Below are positions 33,882 to 41,949 of a stretch of DNA of 64,000 nt, in pieces. The stretch is from Aerobium sp039839275. Lineage in GTDB: Bacteria; Pseudomonadota; Alphaproteobacteria; Rhizobiales; Rhizobiaceae. Both the position numbers and the translations under genes were made by a program. Under the pieces are notes generated by a model, which was given only the letters and a program-made list of their open reading frames with translations, was not told where the DNA came from and searched no databases. The stretch is taken from contig NZ_JBDOQP010000002.1 of the NCBI RefSeq assembly GCF_039839275.1, positions 1,054,001 to 1,118,000 of the forward strand, in the 5' to 3' direction. Every line of letters begins with the position of its first letter. Positions within the stretch are counted from its first letter, which is position 1.

Positions 33882-33893
33882 GTTACCGGTAAC
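33882..33893. promoter_or_regulatory. Third palindrome in the lacI-type/ABC intergenic region
   Basis: GTTACCGGTAAC, a perfect 12-bp palindrome, lies between the two stronger operators. It shares the GTTAC arm with them but has a CCGG centre. It may be a weaker site for the same repressor, allowing looping, or unrelated. The rest of the 376-base intergenic region (33671-34046) shows no ORF; I did not find convincing -35/-10 pairs. Confidence 0.4.
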
Positions 33894-33960
33894 AAGACCT
33901 CGGTTGCGCACCTCGGCCAGGCGTCGTTCAACGGCGTCGTCTGTTCGAAGTCGGGCTCAT

Positions 33961-33976
33961 ACTGTAACGTTACAGT
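33961..33976. promoter_or_regulatory. LacI-family operator, regulator side
   Basis: A perfect 16-bp palindrome ACTGTAACGTTACAGT, identical to the core of the operator in front of the ABC operon, 70-85 bases upstream of the regulator start. The arrangement implies autoregulation and joint control of the divergent sugar operon. Confidence 0.85.
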
Positions 33977-34046
33977 TGGATTGGCTGTGCAGATGCTGGC
34001 TTAGCCTTTCGAGCTGTATTAAATGTCGGCGCGGCGGAAGGTGGAC

Positions 34047-35126
34047 ATGATGGCAAAGCAGGAAAGCGACGGAACGCAGCGGAGCGGGTTGGCCGATGGC
34101 GCGCGGCCGACGCTGAAGACGATCGCCTTCATGACCGGGCTGGGCGTCACCACCGTGTCGCGCGCACTCAAGGATGCGCCCGACATCGGCGAAGAGACGA
34201 AGAAGCGCGTCAAGCTGATCGCCCGGCAGGTCGGGTACCGGCCGAACCGCGCAGGGGTGCGCCTGCGCACCGGCAAGACCAACGTCATCTCGCTGGTTCT
34301 CAACACCGACGAGCAACTCATGGGTTTCATCTCCGACATCATTTCCGGCGTATCGGAGGAGCTGGCCGACTCGCCCTACCACCTGATCCTCACCCCGGTT
34401 TCCGGCCACAACGATCCGATGGATCCGGTGCGCTACGTGGTGGAGACGCAATCGGCGGACGGCATCATCATTTCGCAAATCGAGCCCAACGATGCGCGCG
34501 TCCGCTACCTCGTCGAGCACGGATTCCCGTTCGCCACGCACGGGCGCACCCATATGGGCATCGAGCATCCGTGGCACGACTTCGACAACCACGCCTTTGC
34601 AAGGCAGGCGGTGCACGCGCTGGCGAAAGCCGGCAGGCGTCGTCTCGCACTGCTCGCCCCGACGCCCCGGCTGACCTACTACCGCCACATGAGCGACGGG
34701 TTCGCCGAAGGATTGATCGAGACGGATGCCGCGGAGTTACCTTTCCGCGATGCCTGGGTGGACATGCCGATCGAGGAGATCAAGGCGCAGGCTCTGAAGC
34801 TGATGCGCAGGCCGACGCCGCCTGACGGCATCGTGTGCGGCAGCGGCGCAGGTGCCTTCGCGCTGGTCTCGGCGCTGGAGGAGTGCGGGCTGCGTCTTGG
34901 CGAAGACATCGACATCGTCACGAAGCAGTCTAGCCGCCTGGTTCAGATGTTCCGGCCAAGGCTTCTCGCGGTCAACGAGGATTTCCGCCGCGCGGGGCGG
35001 GAGCTCGCCAAGGCGGTCAAGGCATCGATCGCGGGCGCTGATCCGACGACGCTACAGACCCTGTACGTTCCCGAGACCGTCGAGCGGGTGGGTCAGCCGC
35101 CGAGACCCGAATTCCAGGGTCCGTGA
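34047..35126 (+). CDS. LacI-family transcriptional regulator
   Basis: A 359-residue repressor. The N-terminal helix-turn-helix reads PTLKTIAFMTGLGVTTVSRALKDAPDIGEETKKRV, with the hinge GYRPNRAGVRLRTGKTN after it. A periplasmic-binding-protein-like effector domain follows (VISLVLNTDEQLMGFISDIISG; GADPTTLQTLYVP at the end). Start at ATG 34047 has GGAAGG upstream; an in-frame ATG at 34023 would add eight residues. It most likely represses the divergent CUT1/catabolic operon and itself through the matching operators. Its 3' end overlaps the convergent gnd by 34 bases. Effector unknown. Confidence 0.93.
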   Translation: MMAKQESDGTQRSGLADGARPTLKTIAFMTGLGVTTVSRALKDAPDIGEETKKRVKLIARQVGYRPNRAGVRLRTGKTNVISLVLNTDEQLMGFISDIISGVSEELADSPYHLILTPVSGHNDPMDPVRYVVETQSADGIIISQIEPNDARVRYLVEHGFPFATHGRTHMGIEHPWHDFDNHAFARQAVHALAKAGRRRLALLAPTPRLTYYRHMSDGFAEGLIETDAAELPFRDAWVDMPIEEIKAQALKLMRRPTPPDGIVCGSGAGAFALVSALEECGLRLGEDIDIVTKQSSRLVQMFRPRLLAVNEDFRRAGRELAKAVKASIAGADPTTLQTLYVPETVERVGQPPRPEFQGP

Positions 35127-36520
35127 TGTTCGCCCGCGGCATCGATGCGCTCGAATCCGTGCGCCCCGAAGAAGTCGCGCTGGGCCTGAATCAGGTTTGC
35201 GGTGCCGCGCCGTTGGCGGATCGCCTCGAAATAGCCCAGCGCCGCCGACAGCGCAGGAACCGGCAGCCCGCCCAGTGCGGCATGCGAAACCACCTTTCGC
35301 AGTGATGGGCTGGCTTCCCGCATCATACCAACGAAATCCTCGATCAGCAGCAGGTTCTCGGCGGCGCTGTCCGCCTCGAACGACTGGGCCAGCGTGCCGA
35401 GGAACTGCGAGCGAATGATGCAGCCGGCACGCCAGATGCGCGCGATGGTGGGCATCGGCAGGTTCCACTTGAACTCCGACGACGCTTCCCCCATCACCGC
35501 GAAGCCTTGCGCATAGGCAGCTATTTTGCCGGCAAACAATGCGAGTTCCAGGTCGTCGATGAAGCGGGCGTCGGGCGTAGTGGCGGCTGGCGCGTCATCC
35601 GAGCCGTAGGCGGATGCCGCCGCCTCGCGCAGCGGTTTTTCGGCCGAAAGGCTACGCGCCGCGACCGCCGATTCGATCGCGGTGGCAGGCACGCCCATCA
35701 TCTGCGCCTCGATTGCGGCCCAGCGCCCGGTGCCCTTCTGCCCGGCGCGATCGAGGATCATGTCGACCACGGGCTTTCCGGAGATCGGGTCGTCCGCGTC
35801 GAGCACGGCGGCGGTGATCTCGACAAGGTAGGAATTCAGCCGGCCCTCGTTCCAGCGCCGGAAGATCGCGCCGATCTCGGGCGCGCTCATGCCGAACCCG
35901 TCCCGCAGGATGCCGTAGATTTCGGCGATCATCTGCATGTCGGCATATTCGATGCCGTTGTGAATGGTCTTGACGAAGTGCCCCGCGCCCCCCTCGCCCA
36001 GCCATGCGCAGCAAGGCTCGCCTTCGAAGCGAGCCGCGATGGCGGTGAGCACGGATTCGACGCGCCTGTAGGCATCTTCCTTGCCGCCGACCATGATCGA
36101 CGGTCCGTGGCGCGCGCCTTCTTCGCCGCCCGAGACCCCCATGCCGATGAAGGTGAGGCCGGAATCGTCGAGTTCCTCGAAGCGGCGGATTGTATCGCGG
36201 AAATTGGCGTTGCCCGCGTCGATGATGATGTCGCCTTCGGACAGGAGGTCGCGCAGGACGGCGATCTGCTCGTCGACTGCCTTGCCCGCCTGTACCATCA
36301 GGATGATCGGTCTCGGCGGCTTGATTTGCGCGACCAGTTCTTCGAGCGTCGAGCACGGCACGATGTTTTCGCGCAGCGTGCCAGCATTCTCGAAGAACTG
36401 TCCGGTCTTCGTCGAGGTGCGATTGTACACCGCGACGGGATAACCCTTCTCGGCGATGTTGAGGGCGAGGTTTGACCCCATGACCCCGAGGCCAATGAGC
36501 CCGATTTCCGCTTTGGACAT
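35093..36520 (-). CDS. gnd: 6-phosphogluconate dehydrogenase (decarboxylating)
   Basis: A 475-residue enzyme of the long, dimeric type. The NADP site is IGLIGLGVMGSNLALNIAEKGYPVAVYNRT at the N-terminus. The substrate site includes GVSGGEEGARHGPSIMVGG, GHFVKTIHNGIEYADMQ with the catalytic Lys, and GQKGTGRWAAIEA. The C-terminus holds RDFFGAHGFERID. It converts 6-phosphogluconate to ribulose-5-phosphate plus CO2 and NADPH, the substrate of the Rpe encoded 12 kb away. ATG 36520 has GGGAGGG upstream. It overlaps the convergent LacI gene by 34 bases. Confidence 0.96.
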   Translation of the reverse strand: MSKAEIGLIGLGVMGSNLALNIAEKGYPVAVYNRTSTKTGQFFENAGTLRENIVPCSTLEELVAQIKPPRPIILMVQAGKAVDEQIAVLRDLLSEGDIIIDAGNANFRDTIRRFEELDDSGLTFIGMGVSGGEEGARHGPSIMVGGKEDAYRRVESVLTAIAARFEGEPCCAWLGEGGAGHFVKTIHNGIEYADMQMIAEIYGILRDGFGMSAPEIGAIFRRWNEGRLNSYLVEITAAVLDADDPISGKPVVDMILDRAGQKGTGRWAAIEAQMMGVPATAIESAVAARSLSAEKPLREAAASAYGSDDAPAATTPDARFIDDLELALFAGKIAAYAQGFAVMGEASSEFKWNLPMPTIARIWRAGCIIRSQFLGTLAQSFEADSAAENLLLIEDFVGMMREASPSLRKVVSHAALGGLPVPALSAALGYFEAIRQRRGTANLIQAQRDFFGAHGFERIDAAGEHHGPWNSGLGG

Positions 36521-36712
36521 GGACGCATACCCTCCCTGAGATCGCTCCACCCGGCGGGATCAGATCGCACGCCGCTTCACCGGTCAAGCAGTGCCGCTGC
36601 ATGGCTGCCATGCGAAACGAGAACCCGCAGGCCGAGCCGATGACGATAGTCTTCCAGATCGCTCTGGAATGCACTACGCCTTCGAACCCTGTCCAACGTC
36701 ATGGAAATCAAG

Positions 36713-37405
36713 ATGCCTTTCGTGTTCCCTCCACCACCCGTGCCGAGCGTGGCCGTTTTTGGCGACAGCGCGCGGCTGCCTGTCCGCCGCATCTTCTGCG
36801 TTGGCCGCAACTACGCCGCGCATGCGCGCGAGATGGGCAAGGATCCCGACCGCGAGCCGCCATTCTTCTTCACCAAGCCCGCCGATGCCGTCGTCGATGA
36901 TGGCGCCACCATCGCCTACCCGCCGCTCACAAATGACCTGCATTACGAGGCGGAACTCGTCGTCGCGATCGGGCGCGAGGGCTTCAATATCGAGGAGGAC
37001 GCCGCACTCGATCATGTGTGGGGCTATGCGATCGGGAACGACCTCACCCGCCGCGATCTGCAGTCAGAAGCCAAGGAACTGGGCCGACCGTGGGACTGGG
37101 GCAAGGGCTTCGACCACTCGGCAGTATGCGGCCCCGTGCACAGGCATGAGGCGACCGGGCACCTTTCGAGCGGCTCGATCCGGCTCGCCGTGAACGAAAG
37201 CCGGCGCCAGGACGGCGATCTTTCCGAGATGATCTGGTCGGTGCCAGAGGTGATCGCCATCCTTTCGACGTCGATGCGCATCCTGCCGGGAGACCTGATC
37301 TATACCGGCACCCCAGCCGGCGTCGGTGCTCTCGTTCCGGGCGACGTCTGCACCGTCGAGATCGAAGGGATCGGAGCGATCTCCACCACCATAGCGGCCC
37401 ACTAG
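36713..37405 (+). CDS. Fumarylacetoacetate hydrolase family protein
   Basis: A 230-residue protein of the FAH superfamily, short-form (fumarylpyruvate hydrolase/acylpyruvase-like). The metal-binding pattern is visible as DLHYEAELVVAIGREG (Glu-x-Glu region, about residues 72-87) and YAIGNDLTRRDLQ (Asp). PWDWGKGFDHSAVCGP and GDLIYTGTPAGVGALVPGD complete the fold. It hydrolyses or decarboxylates a beta-diketo acid; the substrate is not identifiable. A start at 36701 would add four residues. It precedes the amino-sugar cluster but is probably separate, as a regulatory region of 50 bases lies between. Confidence 0.88.
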   Translation: MPFVFPPPPVPSVAVFGDSARLPVRRIFCVGRNYAAHAREMGKDPDREPPFFFTKPADAVVDDGATIAYPPLTNDLHYEAELVVAIGREGFNIEEDAALDHVWGYAIGNDLTRRDLQSEAKELGRPWDWGKGFDHSAVCGPVHRHEATGHLSSGSIRLAVNESRRQDGDLSEMIWSVPEVIAILSTSMRILPGDLIYTGTPAGVGALVPGDVCTVEIEGIGAISTTIAAH

Positions 37406-37436
37406 GGGTTCATCCGTATTGCGATTTTGGTCTGTG

Positions 37437-37465
37437 ATTGATACCAATACCAATCATGGACCAAT
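37437..37465. promoter_or_regulatory. Putative NagR-type operator overlapping the first gntR start
   Basis: A near-palindrome ATTGATACCAAT (37437-37448) is followed by two further ACCAAT repeats (37449-37454 and 37460-37465), the last beyond the start codon of the GntR gene. ACCA/TGGT half-sites match the TGGT-N4-ACCA form of NagR/DasR-type operators and the perfect copy upstream of the second GntR gene. No Shine-Dalgarno sequence precedes the ATG, so the transcript may be leaderless. Confidence 0.5.
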
Positions 37466-38205
37466 TAGTCGCATCTCTGACCTTCGATGGTGCCGGGCCG
37501 GTTTACAAGCGGCTTGCCCATGCGATCGCCGATGCTATCCGCAGCGGACGGATCGAGGAAGGCGCGCCGATGCCGCCCGAGCGCAACCTTGCCAACGACC
37601 TCGGCGTGTCGCGGGTGACGGTGCGGTCCGCCTACCGCGACCTGGTCGCAAGCGGCCTGATGGAGACGCGGCCCGGCAGCGGCAATTACGTGCGTGTCTC
37701 CCATCAGCCCCTGATCCAGCCGCTTTGGCGGCTGACGTCGTTTTCCGACGACATGGCGCGTGGAGGGCAAAAGCCGACGAACCGCCTCCTGGAACTCACC
37801 CGTGCCATCGCATCGGCTCCGGAGCGAAAAGCGCTCAACCTTGAAGAAGACGCCGGCGTCGTTCGTCTGAGGCGCCTGCGGCTCGCTGACGGACTGCCAT
37901 TGGCGATCGAGGCTGCAACGCTTCCAGAAACGCTCGTGCGTGACGTGCATCTCGGCGAAGGCTCGCTCTACGCGGCACTTGCAGAACAAGGTGTAGGTCC
38001 GGCACGAGGTGTGCAGCGCATGCGCGCCGTATCGCTGGAGGAAGACGCAGCACGGCTTCTTTCGGTCCAGCCCGGCACAGCAGGAATGCTGTGCGAGCGC
38101 GTGGCGTACCTGCCGGACGGGCGCCCCATCGAATACACCGTTTCACACTATCGCGGCGACGCCTTCGATTTCGTCGCGCAACTCGACATCGGAGGACGCT
38201 CGTGA
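37456..38205 (+). CDS. GntR-family (HutC/NagR) transcriptional regulator 1
   Basis: A 249-residue regulator. N-terminal winged helix: PVYKRLAHAIADAIRSGRIEEGAPMPPERNLANDLGVSRVTVRSAYRDL-type sequence with the recognition helix about residues 45-60. C-terminal UTRA effector domain, ending ERVAYLPDGRPIEYTVSHYRGDAFDFV, typical of NagR/HutC proteins that bind phosphorylated amino sugars. The stop overlaps the GTG of the SIS gene by 4 bases. It probably controls this nag operon. No Shine-Dalgarno is evident; an in-frame TTG at 37438 is an alternative start. Confidence 0.92.
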   Translation: MDQLVASLTFDGAGPVYKRLAHAIADAIRSGRIEEGAPMPPERNLANDLGVSRVTVRSAYRDLVASGLMETRPGSGNYVRVSHQPLIQPLWRLTSFSDDMARGGQKPTNRLLELTRAIASAPERKALNLEEDAGVVRLRRLRLADGLPLAIEAATLPETLVRDVHLGEGSLYAALAEQGVGPARGVQRMRAVSLEEDAARLLSVQPGTAGMLCERVAYLPDGRPIEYTVSHYRGDAFDFVAQLDIGGRS

Positions 38206-39221
38206 CCGAGACACTCATGTTCCGCGAAGCTGGCGAGGCTGCCGGCGCCGTGCGACGCCTGCTCGACCGCGAACAGGACGCCATCGCCGCTGCCGCCGAA
38301 CTGGTCGCGAACGCAGCCGGACCGATCACGACAGCGGCGCGCGGTTCGTCCGACCACGCCGTCACGACGTTCAAATATGTCTGCGAGACCATGCTGGGTC
38401 GCCCCGTGGCGTCCATCGGCCCGTCGATCGCATCGGTCTACCACGCGGCGCTGAAGCTGGAAGGCGGCGTGCATCTGACGGTGTCGCAGTCGGGCGCAAG
38501 CCCCGACATCGTCGCGCTGCAGGAGACGGCAGCGCGCGGCGGCGCCAGGACCGTGGCCATCGTCAACGTCGCCGACAGCCCGCTTGCGCGCGCGGCGGAT
38601 CTCGTCCTGCCAATCCATGCAGGGGATGAGAACAGCGTGGCGGCGACGAAGAGCTTCATCGCCTCCTGCGCGGCGTTGCAGGCCATCCTTGCAGGAGCAA
38701 CGAACGACGCGCGGCTGAAGACCGCGCTTCACGCACTTCCGGATGCGCTCGATGCGCTACAGCCCGCCTCCACGGACGGGCTCGCGAACCTTCTCGCCGA
38801 AACATCGTCGCTCTATGTCAGCGGGCGAGGGCCGGTGCTCGGTATAGCGCTTGAAGCCGCACTGAAGGCCAAGGAGACGGCCGGCATCCATGCCGAAGCG
38901 TTTTCGACGGCAGAGCTGATGCATGGCCCGCTGCAACTGGTGCAGCCGGGCTTTCCCGTCGTGGTCTTCGTTGCCGAGGATGCCGGGCTGGACGGGACGC
39001 TCGATGCAATCCAGCGTCTGCGCGACGTCGGCGGCAGGGTCGTGCCGGTCTCGACCCTCGACCTGCCCGACGGCATTCGCACGCCGGCTACCGGGCACCC
39101 GGTGACCGACACGCTCGTCTTCGTGCTGGCATGGTATCGTGCGATCGAAAGTGCGACCCGCCTGCGCGGTCTTGACCCCGACAGACCGGCCAATCTGCGC
39201 AAGGTGACGGAGACCATGTGA
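38202..39221 (+). CDS. SIS-domain amino-sugar isomerase/deaminase (GlmS C-terminal-like, NagB-II type)
   Basis: A 339-residue protein with two SIS domains matching the isomerase half of GlmS but lacking the glutaminase domain. Motifs: ITTAARGSSDHAVTTFKYV, HLTVSQSGASPDIVALQ, NSVAATKSFIAS, and GRGPVLGIALEAALKAKETAGIHAEAF-type sequence with AELMHGP. Such proteins (NagB-II, AgaS) deaminate glucosamine- or galactosamine-6-phosphate to ketose phosphate and ammonia. GTG 38202 has an ideal GGAGG and overlaps the gntR stop as GTGA. With NagA downstream it completes amino-sugar phosphate catabolism. Confidence 0.9.
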   Translation: MTETLMFREAGEAAGAVRRLLDREQDAIAAAAELVANAAGPITTAARGSSDHAVTTFKYVCETMLGRPVASIGPSIASVYHAALKLEGGVHLTVSQSGASPDIVALQETAARGGARTVAIVNVADSPLARAADLVLPIHAGDENSVAATKSFIASCAALQAILAGATNDARLKTALHALPDALDALQPASTDGLANLLAETSSLYVSGRGPVLGIALEAALKAKETAGIHAEAFSTAELMHGPLQLVQPGFPVVVFVAEDAGLDGTLDAIQRLRDVGGRVVPVSTLDLPDGIRTPATGHPVTDTLVFVLAWYRAIESATRLRGLDPDRPANLRKVTETM

Positions 39222-40366
39222 TGGCGCGACTGGCATTCACCGGAGCACGGCTTTTCGATGGGGACCGTCTCGTTGACGATCACCACCTGATCGTCGAGGA
39301 CGGCAAGGTCCGGGCCATCGCGTCAGGCGTGCCTTCAACCAATCTGGAAATCCGTACATTGGATGGTGGCATCCTGTCGCCCGGCTTCATCGACGTGCAG
39401 GTAAACGGCGGCGGCGGCATCCTGCTCAACGACGACCCGACGCCGGGTGGAATGGCGCACATCGCCACGGCTCATCGGCGCTTCGGGACCACGGCACTTC
39501 TGCCGACACTGATCACCGACACGCGGGAGAAGACCAGGGCAGCGCTCAAGGCCGCCATATCCGGAGCGATCACAGGGGTGGCGGGGCTGCATCTTGAGGG
39601 TCCGCATCTCGATCCTGCCCGCAAGGGCGCGCATCTGGCGCAGTACATGCGCCCCTTGGATGAGGGCGACATCGCGCTTTATTCGCGGGCCGCGGCCGCG
39701 ATCGGCGCATTGGTGGTCACGCTCGCCGCCAACCAGGTGACACCGGCGCAGGTCGCACGTCTAAGCGAAGCCGGCGTGATCGTCTCGATCGGCCACAGCA
39801 ATTGCACGGCGGATGAGGCCGAAGCCCTGTTCGACGCAGGCGCGCGCGGGGTGACACATCTCTACAATGCCATGAGCGGGCTCGGTCACCGCGAGCCCGG
39901 TCTCGTGGGCGCGATGCTGGCACGGCCCGGCGTCTGGGGCGGCATTATCGCCGACGGCCACCATGTCGACCCGCGCGCGCTGAAAGTCGCGTTCGCCGCC
40001 AAGCGCGATCCGGGGCGGCTGTTCGTGGTGACCGACGCGATGGCACTGGTGGGCAGCGACAGGCAGAGCTTCCTACTGAACGGCCGCACCGTGACGCGTG
40101 ACGCCAGCGGCTATTGCCCGCGCCTGACGCTCGAGGACGGCACACTGGCGGGGTCCGACATCGACATGGCCTCGTCGTTGCGCTTTCTGGTCGACAGGGT
40201 CGGCATGCCGGTGGCCGATGCGCTGCGCCGCGCCACCGCCGACCCGGCCGACTTCCTGCGCATCGGGCACGAACGCGGACGGCTGATCGCCGGCGCGCGG
40301 GCGGACCTCGTCCATCTGAGCGACGATCTTCACGTCCAATCCGTCTGGCTTTCGGAGCAATTGTGA
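39221..40366 (+). CDS. nagA: N-acetylglucosamine-6-phosphate deacetylase
   Basis: A 381-residue amidohydrolase removing acetate from GlcNAc-6-phosphate. Motifs: SPGFIDVQVNGGGGILLNDD (the family begins its barrel with this variant of HxH), GLHLEGPHLDPARKGAH with the metal Glu, GHSNCTADEAEALFDAGARG-type region followed by THLYNAM, and FVVTDAMALVG with the catalytic Asp. The start shares one base with the stop of the SIS gene (TGATG) and the 3' end overlaps the kinase GTG as GTGA. Confidence 0.95.
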   Translation: MARLAFTGARLFDGDRLVDDHHLIVEDGKVRAIASGVPSTNLEIRTLDGGILSPGFIDVQVNGGGGILLNDDPTPGGMAHIATAHRRFGTTALLPTLITDTREKTRAALKAAISGAITGVAGLHLEGPHLDPARKGAHLAQYMRPLDEGDIALYSRAAAAIGALVVTLAANQVTPAQVARLSEAGVIVSIGHSNCTADEAEALFDAGARGVTHLYNAMSGLGHREPGLVGAMLARPGVWGGIIADGHHVDPRALKVAFAAKRDPGRLFVVTDAMALVGSDRQSFLLNGRTVTRDASGYCPRLTLEDGTLAGSDIDMASSLRFLVDRVGMPVADALRRATADPADFLRIGHERGRLIAGARADLVHLSDDLHVQSVWLSEQL

Positions 40367-41856
40367 GCGGTCCGCTTTATGTCGGCCTCGATGCCGGAAC
40401 CTCGCTGACCAAGGCGGCGATCTTCGATCTTTCGGGCAAGCAGCTTTGCGAGGCGCAGCAGCGCACCACGCTGATGCGGCCGCATCCCGGCTGGAGCGAG
40501 CTCGATCCCGGCGAGGCATGGGACGCCGCGCGGGCGGTCATTGGCACAGCCGTGCGCGAGATCGGCAATGACGTATCGCGCATCAGGGGGCTCGGCCTGA
40601 CGGCGGCCATGGTCGGCGCATGGGTGATCGGCAAGGACGGCAATGCCTTGCGGCCCGGCATTACCTGGGAAGACAGTCGCGCGCAGGCGTTGATCGAGAA
40701 CCATATCGCCCGCGATTCCGCCTTCATGACAAAAATCTTCGCGTCATCCGGTTCGGTGATGCAGCAGGGCTGCACCCTGCCGGTCCTGTCCTGGTTGATG
40801 GCGCATGAAGCTGAGATCATGGCACAGGCCGGCCATGTCATGAGCTACAAGGATTTCCTGCGCTTCAAGCTCACCGGCAAGATCGCGACGGATCGCAGCG
40901 AGGCCTCGGTGATCCCGGGATCGGCGCGCGACCGCACGCGAAGCGCCGCGATGATCGCGCTGTTCGGGATCGAAGGCAGCGAGCACCTCTTGCCACCCGT
41001 GATGGATTCAGAAAGTTTCGTCGGCGGGCTGAGTGCCGAGGTCGCGGATGATCTGGGCCTGCCCCCCGGCCTGCCGGTGACGGTGGGTACGGGTGACGTC
41101 GCCGCAACGGTGATCGGCGCGGGCGGGCTTGCCGCGGGCACCGCGACGGCCGTGCTCGGCACGACCTGCATGGTCGGCGTCGTGCATGACAGGCCCGTCT
41201 TCGCGCCGGCCGACATCGGCCTGCTCTTCACGTTGCCGGGCGAGCGATGGTATCGCGCGATGGTCAACGTGGCGGGGACCCTCAATCTCGACTGGGCATT
41301 TTCCGCGCTGGCACCCGACATCGCCGGCAAGGACCAGCGTTTCGCGCTGCTTGACGGGATGTTGAAAGGCACGCCGCCCGGCGCGCATGGCCTGACCTAC
41401 CTGCCGTATCTTTCGGAAAGCGGCATCATCGCACCCGTGGTCGACCACTCGGCGCGTGCGCAGTTCGCGGGATTGTCTCCGCGCCATGACCGCGCCTGCC
41501 TGTTTCGCGCGGTGCTCGAAGGCGTTGCGTTCGCCATGAAGGACCTGTTCGATGCGCTGTCCTTTGATGGCGACCGCGTCTTGCTGACCGGTGGCGGCGC
41601 GCAAAATCCGATCTGGGTGCAGATGATCTGCGACCTGATCGGGAGGCCCGTCGAGGTACCGGACGGCTCGCAGTTCGGCGCACGCGGCGCGGCCCTGCTC
41701 GCGGCCACGGCGGCCGGCGATTTCGCGAGCATCAACGAGGCCTCGGCCTCCGTCGCCGGAATGGGCCGCAGATACATGCCGGACCAGTCGGGCGCCGCGG
41801 CGCTCGCACCGGCCCTCCGGCGCTACCGGCAGTTTCGCGACGCGCTTCTGAAATAG
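40363..41856 (+). CDS. FGGY-family carbohydrate kinase in a nag operon
   Basis: A 497-residue sugar kinase of the FGGY family (xylulokinase/gluconokinase relatives). Motifs: YVGLDAGTSLTKAAIFD (phosphate-1), GLTAAMVGAWVIGKDGNALRPGITWEDSRA, VGTGDVAATVIGAG, and LLTGGGAQNPIWVQMICDLIG (adenosine site). GTG 40363 overlaps the nagA stop. An open frame extends 83 codons upstream but lies inside nagA. GlcNAc or glucosamine kinases are normally ROK or BadF/NagK-type proteins, so an FGGY kinase here is unusual. It could phosphorylate GlcNAc, GalNAc or a related sugar delivered by the nearby importer. Substrate is inference. Confidence 0.88.
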   Translation: MSGPLYVGLDAGTSLTKAAIFDLSGKQLCEAQQRTTLMRPHPGWSELDPGEAWDAARAVIGTAVREIGNDVSRIRGLGLTAAMVGAWVIGKDGNALRPGITWEDSRAQALIENHIARDSAFMTKIFASSGSVMQQGCTLPVLSWLMAHEAEIMAQAGHVMSYKDFLRFKLTGKIATDRSEASVIPGSARDRTRSAAMIALFGIEGSEHLLPPVMDSESFVGGLSAEVADDLGLPPGLPVTVGTGDVAATVIGAGGLAAGTATAVLGTTCMVGVVHDRPVFAPADIGLLFTLPGERWYRAMVNVAGTLNLDWAFSALAPDIAGKDQRFALLDGMLKGTPPGAHGLTYLPYLSESGIIAPVVDHSARAQFAGLSPRHDRACLFRAVLEGVAFAMKDLFDALSFDGDRVLLTGGGAQNPIWVQMICDLIGRPVEVPDGSQFGARGAALLAATAAGDFASINEASASVAGMGRRYMPDQSGAAALAPALRRYRQFRDALLK

Positions 41857-41901
41857 CGCGGCAAGACCGTTGACTCCGGTTCACGTCGGAGTCAATGATA
41901 G

Positions 41902-41935
41902 TGGTATATACCAATATCATGCTGGACTATACCAG
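41902..41935. promoter_or_regulatory. NagR/DasR-like operators upstream of the second gntR
   Basis: TGGTATATACCA (41902-41913) is a perfect 12-bp palindrome of the TGGT-N4-ACCA class bound by NagR/DasR regulators. A second, imperfect copy, CTGGACTATACCAG, follows at 41922-41935, about two helix turns away and 15 bases before the gntR start. The position would block both promoter and early elongation. Confidence 0.7.
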
Positions 41936-41949
41936 CGACGGGAACGCGT

